Of a DNA stretch of 19,656 nt, positions 1 through 7,692 are shown piece after piece. Source of the DNA: Rhodoferax sp. (GTDB lineage: Bacteria; Pseudomonadota; Gammaproteobacteria; Burkholderiales; Burkholderiaceae_C); NCBI GenBank assembly GCA_021731215.1, contig JAKFXU010000075.1, forward strand, positions 1-19,656. The letters run 5' to 3'. A model generated the notes under the pieces. That model made no database searches, had not been told where the DNA came from, and was given only the letters and a program-made list of their open reading frames with translations. The translations under genes and the position numbers were made by a program. Each line of letters opens with the position of its first letter. Position 1 is the first letter of the stretch.

Positions 1-234
1 AACCTGCCCTTCGTGGTCGGCAAAGCGCTCCAGATAGGCGGCGCGGCGCGGATCGTCGGCATCCTGCAGCAGCGTGGCCGAGGAGCCCGGCGTCAGAAAC
101 ATGTACCAGGCCCACAAGCCATCGCCCAGGCCATGGACTTCGCCAAAGCCGGTTTTGGCCGACAGCGGCATGGTGTTCATGTAGCTCAGCACGATCTGGC
201 GCCGCGCCTGCGTCGTGTCTTCCCCCTGCTGGTA
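1..234 (-). pseudogene. Fragment resembling a family-51 glycosyltransferase (penicillin-binding-protein-like), open at both ends
   Basis: The reverse strand is open through this stretch and reads sensibly only in one frame. It contains TTQARRQIVLSYMNTMPL and GFGEVHGLGDGLWAWY, which I recognise from memory as typical of family-51 peptidoglycan glycosyltransferase-like proteins of betaproteobacteria. Neither a start nor a stop is visible. Homology appears to stop near 231-236, where the plus-strand BMP gene begins. A second possible break lies near position 103: the residues after WAWY (MFLTPGSSATLLQ, then ADDPRRAAYLERFADHEGQ) look as if they belong much further along the same protein, so the piece may be internally collapsed. 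It has no relation to the nucleoside genes beside it. The family call is moderate and the second break is tentative. Confidence 0.5.
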
Positions 235-721
235 TGAGCAAGGTGTCAAGCACGTCAACGCCAAGGCCGAAGTGTTCTCAAACATGACGGGTAGTACCGG
301 TGCGGCGTGGAACGATCCGGCTCGCGGCGCTGAGTTGACCAAGTCTCAGATCAACCGCGGAGCCGATGTCGTGTTTGCCGCTGCTGGCGGCACAGGCGTG
401 GGCGTCTACCAGGCCGCCAAGGACGCCGGCAAGTTGGCCATTGGCGTCGACAGCAATCAGAACCATTTGCAGCCAGGCTCGATGCTGACATCCATGCTCA
501 AAAGGGTGGACGTGGCGGTCTATAACGTGGCCAAGAATCATGCGCCCGGCATGACAGCGCTTGGCATTAAGGAGGGTGGCGTCGATTACGCCATGGACGA
601 ACACAACGCCAAGCTGGTCAGCGCCGAGATGAAGCGTGCCGTAGAGGAAGCCAAGGCGGCCATCATAAGCGGCAAGATCAAGGTGGCTGACTACATGGCC
701 GACAACGCTTGCAAGTACTGA
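233..721 (+). CDS. BMP-family nucleoside-binding lipoprotein, C-terminal part only
   Basis: The C-terminal half of a periplasmic substrate-binding protein of the BMP/PnrA family (Bmp domain), which captures nucleosides for an ABC importer. About 162 residues remain, starting at YEQGVKHVN and including NMTGSTGAAWNDP, INRGADVVFAAAGGTG and a C-terminal NACKY before TGA. Family members are usually about 330-360 residues, so the signal peptide and first lobe are missing. The in-frame ATG at 215 is not a credible start, because the residues before YEQ come from the antisense fragment upstream. The ATPase and permease genes that normally follow such a protein lie downstream, after the regulator. Truncation by an assembly join is more likely than a natural pseudogene, since the remaining sequence is intact and conserved. 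Confidence 0.85.
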   Translation, partial: YEQGVKHVNAKAEVFSNMTGSTGAAWNDPARGAELTKSQINRGADVVFAAAGGTGVGVYQAAKDAGKLAIGVDSNQNHLQPGSMLTSMLKRVDVAVYNVAKNHAPGMTALGIKEGGVDYAMDEHNAKLVSAEMKRAVEEAKAAIISGKIKVADYMADNACKY

Positions 722-778
722 GCCAGGGCTGGCCTGGGAACTTGATCCATCGTTGTGCCTGAATAAGGGTTGCGGGCT

Positions 779-1810
779 ATGCGTTCGATCAGAGATGTGG
801 CGCGTTTGGCGGGGGTATCTTTCACCACAGTTTCGCATGTACTCAACGGCACCCGCAAGGTCAGCGAGAGTGCGCGTGAACGGGTTATGCGGGCTGTGCA
901 CGAAATCAACTATGTGCCCAGCGCATTGGCCCGTTCATTGCGGGTGTCCAAAACACGCAACTTGGGGGTTCTTGTCCCCGACATCAGTAATCCGTTTTGT
1001 TCGGAAATCACGCTGGGGATCGAAGACGGGGCACGTCAGGCGGATTATTCGGTAGTTTTGGGTAACACCGGTCAGGAAGGCGATCAACAGACGCATCAGA
1101 TTAAAAACATGCTGAGTCAAAGGGTTGATGGCTTGTTGCTGGTGGCCGGTATTTTCGATCACAGCAGGCTGGTTCAGGCGCTCGCAAAGATTCGTATACC
1201 CGTGTTGCTGATTGACCATGAGGCTATTGAGATGTCGGCTGACTGGTTGCAGATGGATCAGTTTCACACGGCACTGTTAGCGACGCAGCATTTGCTGACA
1301 CTCGGCCATCGGCGCATCGCCTGCTTGAGTGGTCCCGCTTTCGTGGCCATCAGTCAGGAGCGCGTTCGGGGATGGCGCCAAGGTTTGGCTGATGCTGGCA
1401 TCGAGCCAGAATCTGATTGGTCCAGAGAAGGCGACTTCAGCATCGAATCGGGTTATGACTATGGCATGCAGTACTTGCCCCAACGACTGGTCTCGGCCGT
1501 TTTGGCTTGCAACGACATGATGGCCATGGGGGTGCTGCGCGCTGCCGCCAAGTTGCGGCTGAGCGTGCCGGCAGATTTTTCGGTAATGGGTATCGATGGG
1601 ATCGAAATGGGGGGCTACGCATACCCTGCGCTGACCACCGTGGGTGACTCACTCAAGGTGGTTGGCAAGCAGGCGGCGGACATGTTGATCGAACGGATTG
1701 AACATCCAAACCTTGAATCCCGCCGCGTTCGTCGATCAAGCCAATTGATTTTGCGTGAATCCACCGGACCGGCCAGTCCACTGCCAAGAGAGTTTCCGGA
1801 TGAACAATGA
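779..1810 (+). CDS. LacI/GalR-family transcriptional regulator (nucleoside operon regulator, CytR-like role)
   Basis: A 343-residue DNA-binding repressor-type protein. The N-terminus (IRDVARLAGVSFTTVSHVLNG, given here as the helix-turn-helix, residues about 3-25) is classic LacI family, followed by the hinge-helix segment ALARSLRVS and a periplasmic-binding-protein-like ligand domain starting at LGVLVPDISNPF. I chose ATG 779 over the in-frame TTG at 770 because AAGGG at 765-769 sits 9 bases before it and because LacI proteins begin just before the IRDVA segment. Its 3' end overlaps the ATPase gene by 11 bases, so it is cotranscribed with the transporter. E. coli CytR is a LacI-family regulator of deo, tsx and cdd, so a nucleoside-sensing local role is reasonable, but the ligand and operators are inference. 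Confidence 0.9.
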   Translation: MRSIRDVARLAGVSFTTVSHVLNGTRKVSESARERVMRAVHEINYVPSALARSLRVSKTRNLGVLVPDISNPFCSEITLGIEDGARQADYSVVLGNTGQEGDQQTHQIKNMLSQRVDGLLLVAGIFDHSRLVQALAKIRIPVLLIDHEAIEMSADWLQMDQFHTALLATQHLLTLGHRRIACLSGPAFVAISQERVRGWRQGLADAGIEPESDWSREGDFSIESGYDYGMQYLPQRLVSAVLACNDMMAMGVLRAAAKLRLSVPADFSVMGIDGIEMGGYAYPALTTVGDSLKVVGKQAADMLIERIEHPNLESRRVRRSSQLILRESTGPASPLPREFPDEQ

Positions 1811-3365
1811 AGTTGCCGTGTGCACAGGTCCAAACGACGCGGCTTGGGCGGTCGAGATGATTGGCATCCACAAAAGGTTTGGTGCTGTGTATGCCAATCA
1901 GGGGGTTGATTTTCGTGTGCCTGCCGGCTCAATCCATGCTGTGGTTGGAGAAAACGGTGCCGGTAAGAGCACGCTGATGTCGATTCTGTACGGGTTTTAC
2001 ACGGCGGACAAGGGTGAAATTCGTATTGATGGCCGCGCCACACGCATTCGTAGCGCGCAAGACGCGATTGCGTTAGGCATATGCATGGTGCATCAGCACT
2101 TTATGCTGGTTGACACCCTCAGTGTCATGGAGAACGTGATGCTGGGCGCCGAGTCCCATGTCCTGCTTTACAAGGCAGAGGAACAGGCCAGAGGACAACT
2201 GCAGTCCCTGATGCAAAGTACCGGACTGCACGTTTCTCTGGACGTTCAGGTTGGCGATTTGACAGTGGGCGATCGCCAGCGCTTGGAGATCCTCAAGGCA
2301 CTATTTCGCGGCGCTCGGATACTGATTCTGGATGAGCCTACAGCCGTGCTCACGCCGCAAGAAACTGAGCAGTTGTTTAAGGTGCTGGAGCGCTTGCGTG
2401 TCCAAGGCACGACCGTATTGATCATCACGCACAAGCTCAAAGAAGTCATGCATTTGTGCGATGGTGTCACAGTCATGCGGGCAGGCGCAGTGGTATTGGA
2501 AACCACGGTGGCGCAGACCTCAATCGATATACTGGCCCAAGCGATGGTCGGGCGCAACGTGCAGATGGGCAGGACCGTTTCGCCCAGCCCTGTGGCACAC
2601 GATGAAATCTTGTTACAGGCCGAAGCACTGAGCTTCACCGATGCCTGGGGCGTGGCGCGCTTGCGTGGTGTTGATTTGACACTGCGCGCTGGCGAAATAG
2701 TCGGCGTGGCCGGGGTGTCCGGCAATGGTCAGAGCGAGTTGCTGGAGGTGTTGGCCGGTATGGTGCAGCCACAAAATGGACGGCTGCGCCTGGGCCGGCA
2801 TAGCTTTGTCCCGGGCTCTTGGCTGGAGCCGGCGCAGGCTCGTGCCCTGGGGGTGGCCCACGTGCCGGAAGACCGCCATGCCAGAGCGCTGGTCATGACC
2901 TTTGCCGCTTGGGAGTCGGCGGTGCTGGGATACGAACACTTGCCCCATTACTCACATGGCGGCTGGATGCACCAACGCGCCATGTGGAGCGCCACCGAGC
3001 ACATGATGGACGACTTCGACGTGCGACCTCGCAACCCGGCCTTGCGGTGTTCGAGCTTTTCTGGTGGCAACCAGCAAAAACTGGTGCTCGCGCGGGAAAT
3101 CGGCCGGCGTCCGCGCATCCTGCTGGCCGGTCAGCCGACACGGGGCGTAGACATCGGCGCCATTGAATTCATACATGCCAAGCTTCGTGCCATTCGCGAT
3201 GAGGGCTGCGCGGTGTTGCTCGTATCCAGTGAGCTTGACGAGATTTTGGCCCTTTCCGACCGGGTTCTTGTCATGAACCAGGGTGGGGTCACCGGCGAGC
3301 TACCGGTCGCTGAGTGCGACGAGGCCAAGCTCGGCCTTTTGATGTCCGGAGAATATTTGCAATGA
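1800..3365 (+). CDS. ABC transporter ATP-binding protein, fused double ATPase domain, nucleoside importer
   Basis: A 521-residue cytoplasmic ATPase with two ABC domains in one chain, as in RbsA and B. subtilis NupO-type nucleoside importers. Domain 1 has Walker A GENGAGKST (residues 50-58), signature-like LTVGDRQRLEI (154-164), Walker B ILILDEPTA (174-182) and the switch His in IITHK (211). Domain 2 is degenerate: the P-loop reads GVSGNGQSE (305-313, Lys replaced by Gln), the signature SGGNQQKL is intact, and Walker B reads LLAGQPTRGVD, so Asp and Glu are replaced. Such asymmetry is usual in this family, so only the first composite site probably hydrolyses ATP efficiently. ATG 1800 lies inside the end of the regulator gene. 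The stop overlaps the next start as ATGA. Confidence 0.93.
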   Translation: MNNEVAVCTGPNDAAWAVEMIGIHKRFGAVYANQGVDFRVPAGSIHAVVGENGAGKSTLMSILYGFYTADKGEIRIDGRATRIRSAQDAIALGICMVHQHFMLVDTLSVMENVMLGAESHVLLYKAEEQARGQLQSLMQSTGLHVSLDVQVGDLTVGDRQRLEILKALFRGARILILDEPTAVLTPQETEQLFKVLERLRVQGTTVLIITHKLKEVMHLCDGVTVMRAGAVVLETTVAQTSIDILAQAMVGRNVQMGRTVSPSPVAHDEILLQAEALSFTDAWGVARLRGVDLTLRAGEIVGVAGVSGNGQSELLEVLAGMVQPQNGRLRLGRHSFVPGSWLEPAQARALGVAHVPEDRHARALVMTFAAWESAVLGYEHLPHYSHGGWMHQRAMWSATEHMMDDFDVRPRNPALRCSSFSGGNQQKLVLAREIGRRPRILLAGQPTRGVDIGAIEFIHAKLRAIRDEGCAVLLVSSELDEILALSDRVLVMNQGGVTGELPVAECDEAKLGLLMSGEYLQ

Positions 3366-4495
3366 ATTCGACCGTTGCTTTGCCCCGGTGGGCCGACTTG
3401 GTGCTTGTGCCCATGATCAATTTGACCATTGCCTTGCTGGCAGCCGGTTTGTTGGTGATGCTGGTCGGGCAGGATCCGTTGACCGTGTTGTCTGCGCTCA
3501 TTAAAGGCGCCTTTGGCACATCACGCGGACTGAGCTACACCTTGTATTACGCCACCACATTCGTGTTCACAGGGTTGGCGGTGGCCGTCGCTTTCCATGG
3601 CGGGCTGTTCAATATCGGAGGCGAAGGGCAGGCCATCATGGGCGGTTTGGGCACCGGGCTCGTGGCACTGTGGTTGTCAGCTCACTTGCCAGCCTGGTTG
3701 ATGCTGCCCCTGATGGTTATGGCTGCGGTTTTGTTCGGCCTGTTGTGGGCAATGGTGCCTGCCTATTTGCAGGCTTATCGCGGTAGTCATATCGTCATCA
3801 CCACCATCATGTTCAATTTCATGGCATCGACTTTGCTGGTGTACCTGGTGGTGAACTGGCTCAAGGTGCCTGGGTCGATGTCTCTCGAAAGCGCGTCTTT
3901 TGCCAATTCGGCCAAGATGCCAGACATGCACGTGGTGCTCGGTTCGCTCGGTCTGAGCTGGCCGTCTTCGCCGCTCAACGCCAGCCTGTTTTTGGCTTTG
4001 GCGGCTGCCATCGGGGTGTACTGGTTTCTTTGGCGGACCCGTGCCGGTTACCGCTTGCGCGCAGTGGGCTCCAGCGTAAGTGCCGCGCAATATGCGGGCA
4101 TTCATACCCGGTACCAATTGGTACTGGCGATGGGACTGTCTGGCGGTCTGGCGGGGATGGTCGGTGTCAACGAAATTGCAGGTGTGAGCGGCAGGTTGTT
4201 GCTCGACTTCGTGGCGGGTTCCGGTTTTATTGGCATCGCGGTGGCGCTGATGGGCCGAAATCATCCCCTGGGAATTGTGTTTTCCAGCTTGTTGTTCGGC
4301 GCCCTGTTCCAAGGGGGTTCTGAAGTTGCATTTGAGGTGCCAGGGTTCACGAGCGACATGATTGTCACCCTTCAGGGTTTGATTATTTTGTGTTCTGGCG
4401 CCATGGCTTATGTGACGGTGCCTTGGCTGACACGGTTGCTGGCAATGCTGAGGGGGGTTCATCTGCCGCAGCGCGAAGGGGTATTCCGTGGGTGA
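3362..4495 (+). CDS. ABC transporter permease 1 (BPD_transp_2 family, nucleoside)
   Basis: A 377-residue inner-membrane protein with many hydrophobic segments, belonging to the branched-chain amino acid/ribose/nucleoside permease superfamily (BPD_transp_2). The conserved loop FNIGGEGQ (residues 83-90) is the mark of the BMP-associated nucleoside permeases. The start ATG overlaps the ATPase stop (ATGA), with GGAGA at 3348-3352 nine bases upstream. Its 3' end overlaps the second permease by 8 bases. The two permeases should form a heterodimeric channel working with the fused ATPase and the BMP binding protein. The exact nucleoside range cannot be read from sequence; the neighbours suggest cytidine, deoxynucleosides, purine nucleosides and possibly pseudouridine. 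Confidence 0.92.
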   Translation: MNSTVALPRWADLVLVPMINLTIALLAAGLLVMLVGQDPLTVLSALIKGAFGTSRGLSYTLYYATTFVFTGLAVAVAFHGGLFNIGGEGQAIMGGLGTGLVALWLSAHLPAWLMLPLMVMAAVLFGLLWAMVPAYLQAYRGSHIVITTIMFNFMASTLLVYLVVNWLKVPGSMSLESASFANSAKMPDMHVVLGSLGLSWPSSPLNASLFLALAAAIGVYWFLWRTRAGYRLRAVGSSVSAAQYAGIHTRYQLVLAMGLSGGLAGMVGVNEIAGVSGRLLLDFVAGSGFIGIAVALMGRNHPLGIVFSSLLFGALFQGGSEVAFEVPGFTSDMIVTLQGLIILCSGAMAYVTVPWLTRLLAMLRGVHLPQREGVFRG

Positions 4496-5456
4496 ATTTT
4501 TTTTGGGCGACCTGCTGGGTTCCACATTGCGTGTGGCCACGCCCCTGATTCTTTGTGCCCTGGCGGGACTATTGAGCGAACGCAGCGGCGTTGTCGATAT
4601 CGGTCTGGAAGGAAAGCTGTTGTTCTCGGCTTTCATGACGGCTGCGGTCGGTGTGACATCTGGGTCCCTGTTTCTGGCGCTTTTAGCGGCTGTGGTGACT
4701 GGCACCATGCTGTCTTGGCTGCATGGATTGGCCTGTGTCAGTCATAACGGCGATCAGGTCGTGTCAGGCATAGCTATCAATATCATTGCAATTGGAATGA
4801 CGGCGGTACTGGGCGCGGCATGGTTCAAGCAGGGGGGGCAGACCCCACCCGTATCCGATGCCCTGCGCCTGGAGGTGTTGCTGCCGGGCGTGAGCGAGGC
4901 GCTGCAAGCGCTGCCCTGGTTAGGCGTGGTGCTGGCCAGGGGATTGTTCAGCCATAACATTCTGGTCTATGTGACCTTGATGCTGGTGCCTTTCACATGG
5001 TGGCTGTTGTGGCGGACGCGATTTGGTTTGCGCTTGCGCGCGGTGGGCGAGAACCCCACCATGGTAGAGGCTGCGGGTGTTTCGGTCAGGGCCATGCGCT
5101 ACGCGGCGCTGTCGCTTAACGGCATTTTGTGTGGTCTGGCGGGTGCCTACTTAGTGCTGGCGCAAAGCCCCACTTTTGTTCCCAACATGACCGCCGGACG
5201 CGGATTCATGGCATTGGCCGCTCTAATTTTTGGCAAGTGGCATCCGGCGGGTGCACTCTGGGCCTGCTTGTTGTTTGGTTTTCTGGATGCAACAGCCATT
5301 CGATTGCAAGGTGTTAGCTTGCCTATCGTTGGGGAAGTTCCTGTGCAGGCTATTCAGGCGCTACCTTATGTGCTCACGGTGGTTTTGCTTGCCGGGTTTT
5401 TTGGAAAAGCGGTGGCACCCAAGGCTTTGGGAACCCCTTATGCGAAGGAGCGCTGA
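4488..5456 (+). CDS. ABC transporter permease 2 (BPD_transp_2 family, nucleoside)
   Basis: A 322-residue multi-spanning inner-membrane protein, the partner of the preceding permease. It carries the family loop as VDIGLEGKLL (residues 36-45) and a second conserved stretch LRAVGENPTMVEAAGV before the late membrane segments. The start is GTG at 4488, inside the end of permease 1, with an AAGGGG ribosome site just upstream. The N-terminus MGEFFLGDLLGSTLR aligns with where these proteins normally begin. A run of eight T bases (4497-4504) lies within the third to sixth codons. The gene closes the transporter set; the Tsx-like gene follows after 87 bases. Confidence 0.92.
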   Translation: MGEFFLGDLLGSTLRVATPLILCALAGLLSERSGVVDIGLEGKLLFSAFMTAAVGVTSGSLFLALLAAVVTGTMLSWLHGLACVSHNGDQVVSGIAINIIAIGMTAVLGAAWFKQGGQTPPVSDALRLEVLLPGVSEALQALPWLGVVLARGLFSHNILVYVTLMLVPFTWWLLWRTRFGLRLRAVGENPTMVEAAGVSVRAMRYAALSLNGILCGLAGAYLVLAQSPTFVPNMTAGRGFMALAALIFGKWHPAGALWACLLFGFLDATAIRLQGVSLPIVGEVPVQAIQALPYVLTVVLLAGFFGKAVAPKALGTPYAKER

Positions 5457-5497
5457 TGGATATGTAGCGAAAAATTATCACCTCATTCGCACGAAGC

Positions 5498-5526
5498 TTG
5501 TCTAAAAGCTAAAGCATTGCTATTTT
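5498..5526 (+). promoter_or_regulatory. Possible sigma-70-type promoter before the Tsx-like gene
   Basis: In the AT-rich 87-base gap after permease 2, TTGTCT (5498-5503) and TATTTT (5521-5526) are separated by 17 bases, a good spacing for a housekeeping promoter. An inverted repeat AGCTT/AAGCT (5495-5499, 5506-5510) overlaps the -35 element. The leader to the GTG at 5544 would be only about 10 bases, which weakens the call. An internal promoter would let the channel and salvage genes be expressed apart from the transporter. Confidence 0.3.
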
Positions 5527-5543
5527 TTAAAGAAATTAAATTT

Positions 5544-6338
5544 GTGAAATCACGTTATTTTTTAACCGTTGCAGTAGCTGGATTTGTTGGGGCCGGTGGT
5601 GCTTGGGCCGATGACGGTTGGTCGTTCAAAAATGTGAGCATCAATCACTTGAACTGGAGTGCCAAGACTGAGCGCAATACCGCGCCTGGCTATGCATCGA
5701 AAAAAGATTTCCAGTTCGTCGAGGTGGAAGGCGGGATGGGGGGTAAATGGGGCGAGGTGTACGGCTTTTTTGATATCGAAAACCCGCTGAACGGTGTAGA
5801 TCAAACAGATGGACGCGACAACCGTCGTATTTCATACAAGGGTGTTGGTCGCTTGAATTTGACCGAGGTCGGCGGGCTGCCAGTGCAGTTGTATGGTCAT
5901 ATCTTTAACTTCAGTGACGCGACAGGCTTTAATGATCAGAATCATGTAGTCGGTCTTGGGACTGCCTTTAGCAGCGGCTCATTCTGGATCAAACCATTTC
6001 TGGGCGTTCACCATGAGAGCAAGTCGTTCGCAGGCGCTGACTTCAATGGCCTGATGGCCGGCTGGGTGCTTGGTTACAGCTTTAAGCTCGGTGAGCAATC
6101 GTTCATGATCACGAACTGGCATGAAACCGAATTTAATCGCAAAGACAAATTTTTGAACACGGCCAGTGACGCAGGGGGCAGCATGGCCAGTTCAACCGGT
6201 CATAACGGCGCGGTGTCACTGTGGTGGAATCTGACCCCAAAACTCACCACAGGATTGTCCTACCGATATGCCGATGGAAAACTGGGTTCCGCCACGTACC
6301 AGGATGCGTTGATCTTGACCGCGAAAATCAACTTCTGA
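5544..6338 (+). CDS. tsx: Tsx/OmpK-family outer-membrane nucleoside channel
   Basis: A 264-residue beta-barrel porin of the Channel_Tsx family, which lets nucleosides diffuse through the outer membrane. The start chosen is GTG 5544, giving a standard signal peptide: MKSR, a hydrophobic core, and cleavage after GAWA (residue 22). The mature part begins WSFKNVSINHLNW and includes GGKWGEVYGFFDIENP, typical of OmpK/Tsx, followed by alternating aromatic strands such as FWIKPFLGVHH. The chain ends in aromatic Phe (LILTAKINF), the usual outer-membrane insertion signal. An upstream TTG (5517) would add nine residues and spoil the signal peptide. Position between the ABC importer and the salvage enzymes supports the nucleoside role. 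The ribosome site is weak (AAAGAA). Confidence 0.88.
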   Translation: MKSRYFLTVAVAGFVGAGGAWADDGWSFKNVSINHLNWSAKTERNTAPGYASKKDFQFVEVEGGMGGKWGEVYGFFDIENPLNGVDQTDGRDNRRISYKGVGRLNLTEVGGLPVQLYGHIFNFSDATGFNDQNHVVGLGTAFSSGSFWIKPFLGVHHESKSFAGADFNGLMAGWVLGYSFKLGEQSFMITNWHETEFNRKDKFLNTASDAGGSMASSTGHNGAVSLWWNLTPKLTTGLSYRYADGKLGSATYQDALILTAKINF

Positions 6339-6376
6339 TACCGTGCCAGCATGCTTGAATCGATTGAGTTTCTGGC

Positions 6377-6398
6377 TTAGCCTGATGAAACTGGCTAA
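6377..6398 (+). other. Small inverted repeat between tsx and cdd
   Basis: In the 85-base gap before cdd, TTAGCC (6377-6382) and GGCTAA (6393-6398) form a perfect 6-bp inverted repeat around 10 bases. There is no following T run, so it is not a convincing intrinsic terminator. It could be a weak processing hairpin or chance. Confidence 0.2.
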
Positions 6399-6423
6399 TG
6401 GAACGGAAAAGATAAATTGCGGT

Positions 6424-6879
6424 ATGAATGAAGCGAAAATGATCAACCCTTCAGGAGCGGCACTGCCACAGGAGGTATGTCAATCACTCTGGCGTGCCGC
6501 TCTGGCGGCGCGCGAGGCGGCCTACGCGCCGTATTCTCGCTTTCGGGTTGGGGCGGCCGTGCTTGATGAATCGGGTCGCATCCACGCCGGATGCAATGTT
6601 GAAAATGCTGCCTACCCTCAAGGCGTTTGCGCTGAAGCGGGAGCACTCAGCGCTATGGTGCTGGCGGGTGGTCGTCGCGTGTGCGCCGTCCTGGTACTCG
6701 GTCAGGGCGAACACTGGGTTACACCGTGTGGCGGATGTCGCCAAAAAATTCGTGAATTCGCCCAACCCGATGTGCCGATTTTGCTGGCTGATGAAAACGG
6801 GCTGCGCACCAGCCTGACTCTGCAGGCCTTGTTGCCTTACAGCTTTGGGCCGGAACACTTGGAATCGCCCAAGCCATGA
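6424..6879 (+). CDS. cdd: Cytidine deaminase
   Basis: A 151-residue cytoplasmic zinc enzyme that converts cytidine and deoxycytidine to uridine and deoxyuridine plus ammonia, feeding them to the phosphorylase steps. The active-site motifs of the small tetrameric class are all present: NVENAAYPQG, CAEAGAL (zinc ligand Cys69, proton-shuttling Glu71) and PCGGCRQ (zinc ligands Cys102 and Cys105). YAPYSRFRVGAA near residue 34 is the usual substrate-side motif. Start choice is uncertain: ATG 6424 has GGAAAAG about 12 bases upstream and gives a normal length, while ATG 6385 and GTG 6343 would add non-conserved residues and ATG 6439 would trim five. PNP follows after 13 bases. Confidence 0.93.
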   Translation: MNEAKMINPSGAALPQEVCQSLWRAALAAREAAYAPYSRFRVGAAVLDESGRIHAGCNVENAAYPQGVCAEAGALSAMVLAGGRRVCAVLVLGQGEHWVTPCGGCRQKIREFAQPDVPILLADENGLRTSLTLQALLPYSFGPEHLESPKP

Positions 6880-6892
6880 GACAAAGAATACT

Positions 6893-7690
6893 ATGAATGC
6901 CTTGGAGATTCTCCATCAACGCCTGCCGCAGGCTCGTCCGCGCGTAGCGGTCGTTCTGGGTTCGGGGTGGGCGGAACTGGCTTTAAAGGTCAAAGACCCG
7001 GTTCACTTCTCTTATGCCGACCTGCCAGGATTTCCGCTGCCCAGCGTGCAAGGCCATGCCGGTGATCTGGTGTGGGGGCGCATGGGTGACCACGAGATAG
7101 TCTTGCTGAATGGCCGTAAGCACACTTATGAAACCGGCCAGCCTGATGGCATGAAGCAGTCTTTGCGCACTTTGCGCGATTGGGGGTGTGAAGTTCTGGT
7201 TCAAACCAATGCGGCAGGCAGTCTTCAGGCGCATATGCCGACCGGCAGCCTGATGGTGTTGACAGACCACATCAATTTTTCGCAGCACTCCCCGCTGATC
7301 GGTGAAACCGGTTCGGAGCGCTTTGTCAGCATGATCAACGCCTACGATGCCGAACTGCGAAAGCAGGCACTGTGCATTGCCAATAGCCTTGGGGTGACCT
7401 TGCATCAGGGCGTTTATGCGTGGTGTGTCGGGCCGCAGTTCGAGACCCCGGCCGAGATACGCATGCTCGCGCGCTTAGGGGCCGATGCGGTTGGCATGAG
7501 CACTGTGCCAGAGACAATTATTGCGCGTCATATCGGCATGCGCGTACTCGCGTTTTCCTTGCTCACCAATATGGCTGCCGGCATGTCGGACGAGGCTTTG
7601 AGCCACAGCCACACTTTGGCCCAAGCGCAAGCCGCCAGCGAACCTGCGTGCTCCCTGCTGGAGCGCGTGATTACTGGCATGGAGCTGTAA
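6893..7690 (+). CDS. Purine-nucleoside phosphorylase (PNP/MTAP family)
   Basis: A 265-residue cytoplasmic enzyme that phosphorolyses inosine/guanosine and their deoxy forms to free base and (deoxy)ribose 1-phosphate. Visible landmarks are GSG (residues 23-25, phosphate binding), GRKHTYE (74-80), TNAAGS (105-110), GPQFETPAEIRM (180-191, with the ribose/base-site Glu and Met region) and LLTNMAAG, whose Asn226 matches the base-recognition Asn of 6-oxopurine enzymes. The family is the trimeric-type PNP also called PunA or XapA, not the small hexameric DeoD type. The phosphate-site Ser of GPSFET in mammalian enzymes is Gln here. The stop is 2 bases before the deoC start, so deoxyribose 1-phosphate passes directly to the DeoB/DeoC route. 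Confidence 0.92.
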   Translation: MNALEILHQRLPQARPRVAVVLGSGWAELALKVKDPVHFSYADLPGFPLPSVQGHAGDLVWGRMGDHEIVLLNGRKHTYETGQPDGMKQSLRTLRDWGCEVLVQTNAAGSLQAHMPTGSLMVLTDHINFSQHSPLIGETGSERFVSMINAYDAELRKQALCIANSLGVTLHQGVYAWCVGPQFETPAEIRMLARLGADAVGMSTVPETIIARHIGMRVLAFSLLTNMAAGMSDEALSHSHTLAQAQAASEPACSLLERVITGMEL

Positions 7691-7692
7691 TC

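Noticed and set aside
722..738. Inverted repeat CCAGG/CCTGG (and GCCAG/CTGGC) right after the BMP stop as a terminator
   Set aside because: Stems are only 5 bp, overlap each other and lack a T run; the next gene begins 40 bases on in the same direction.
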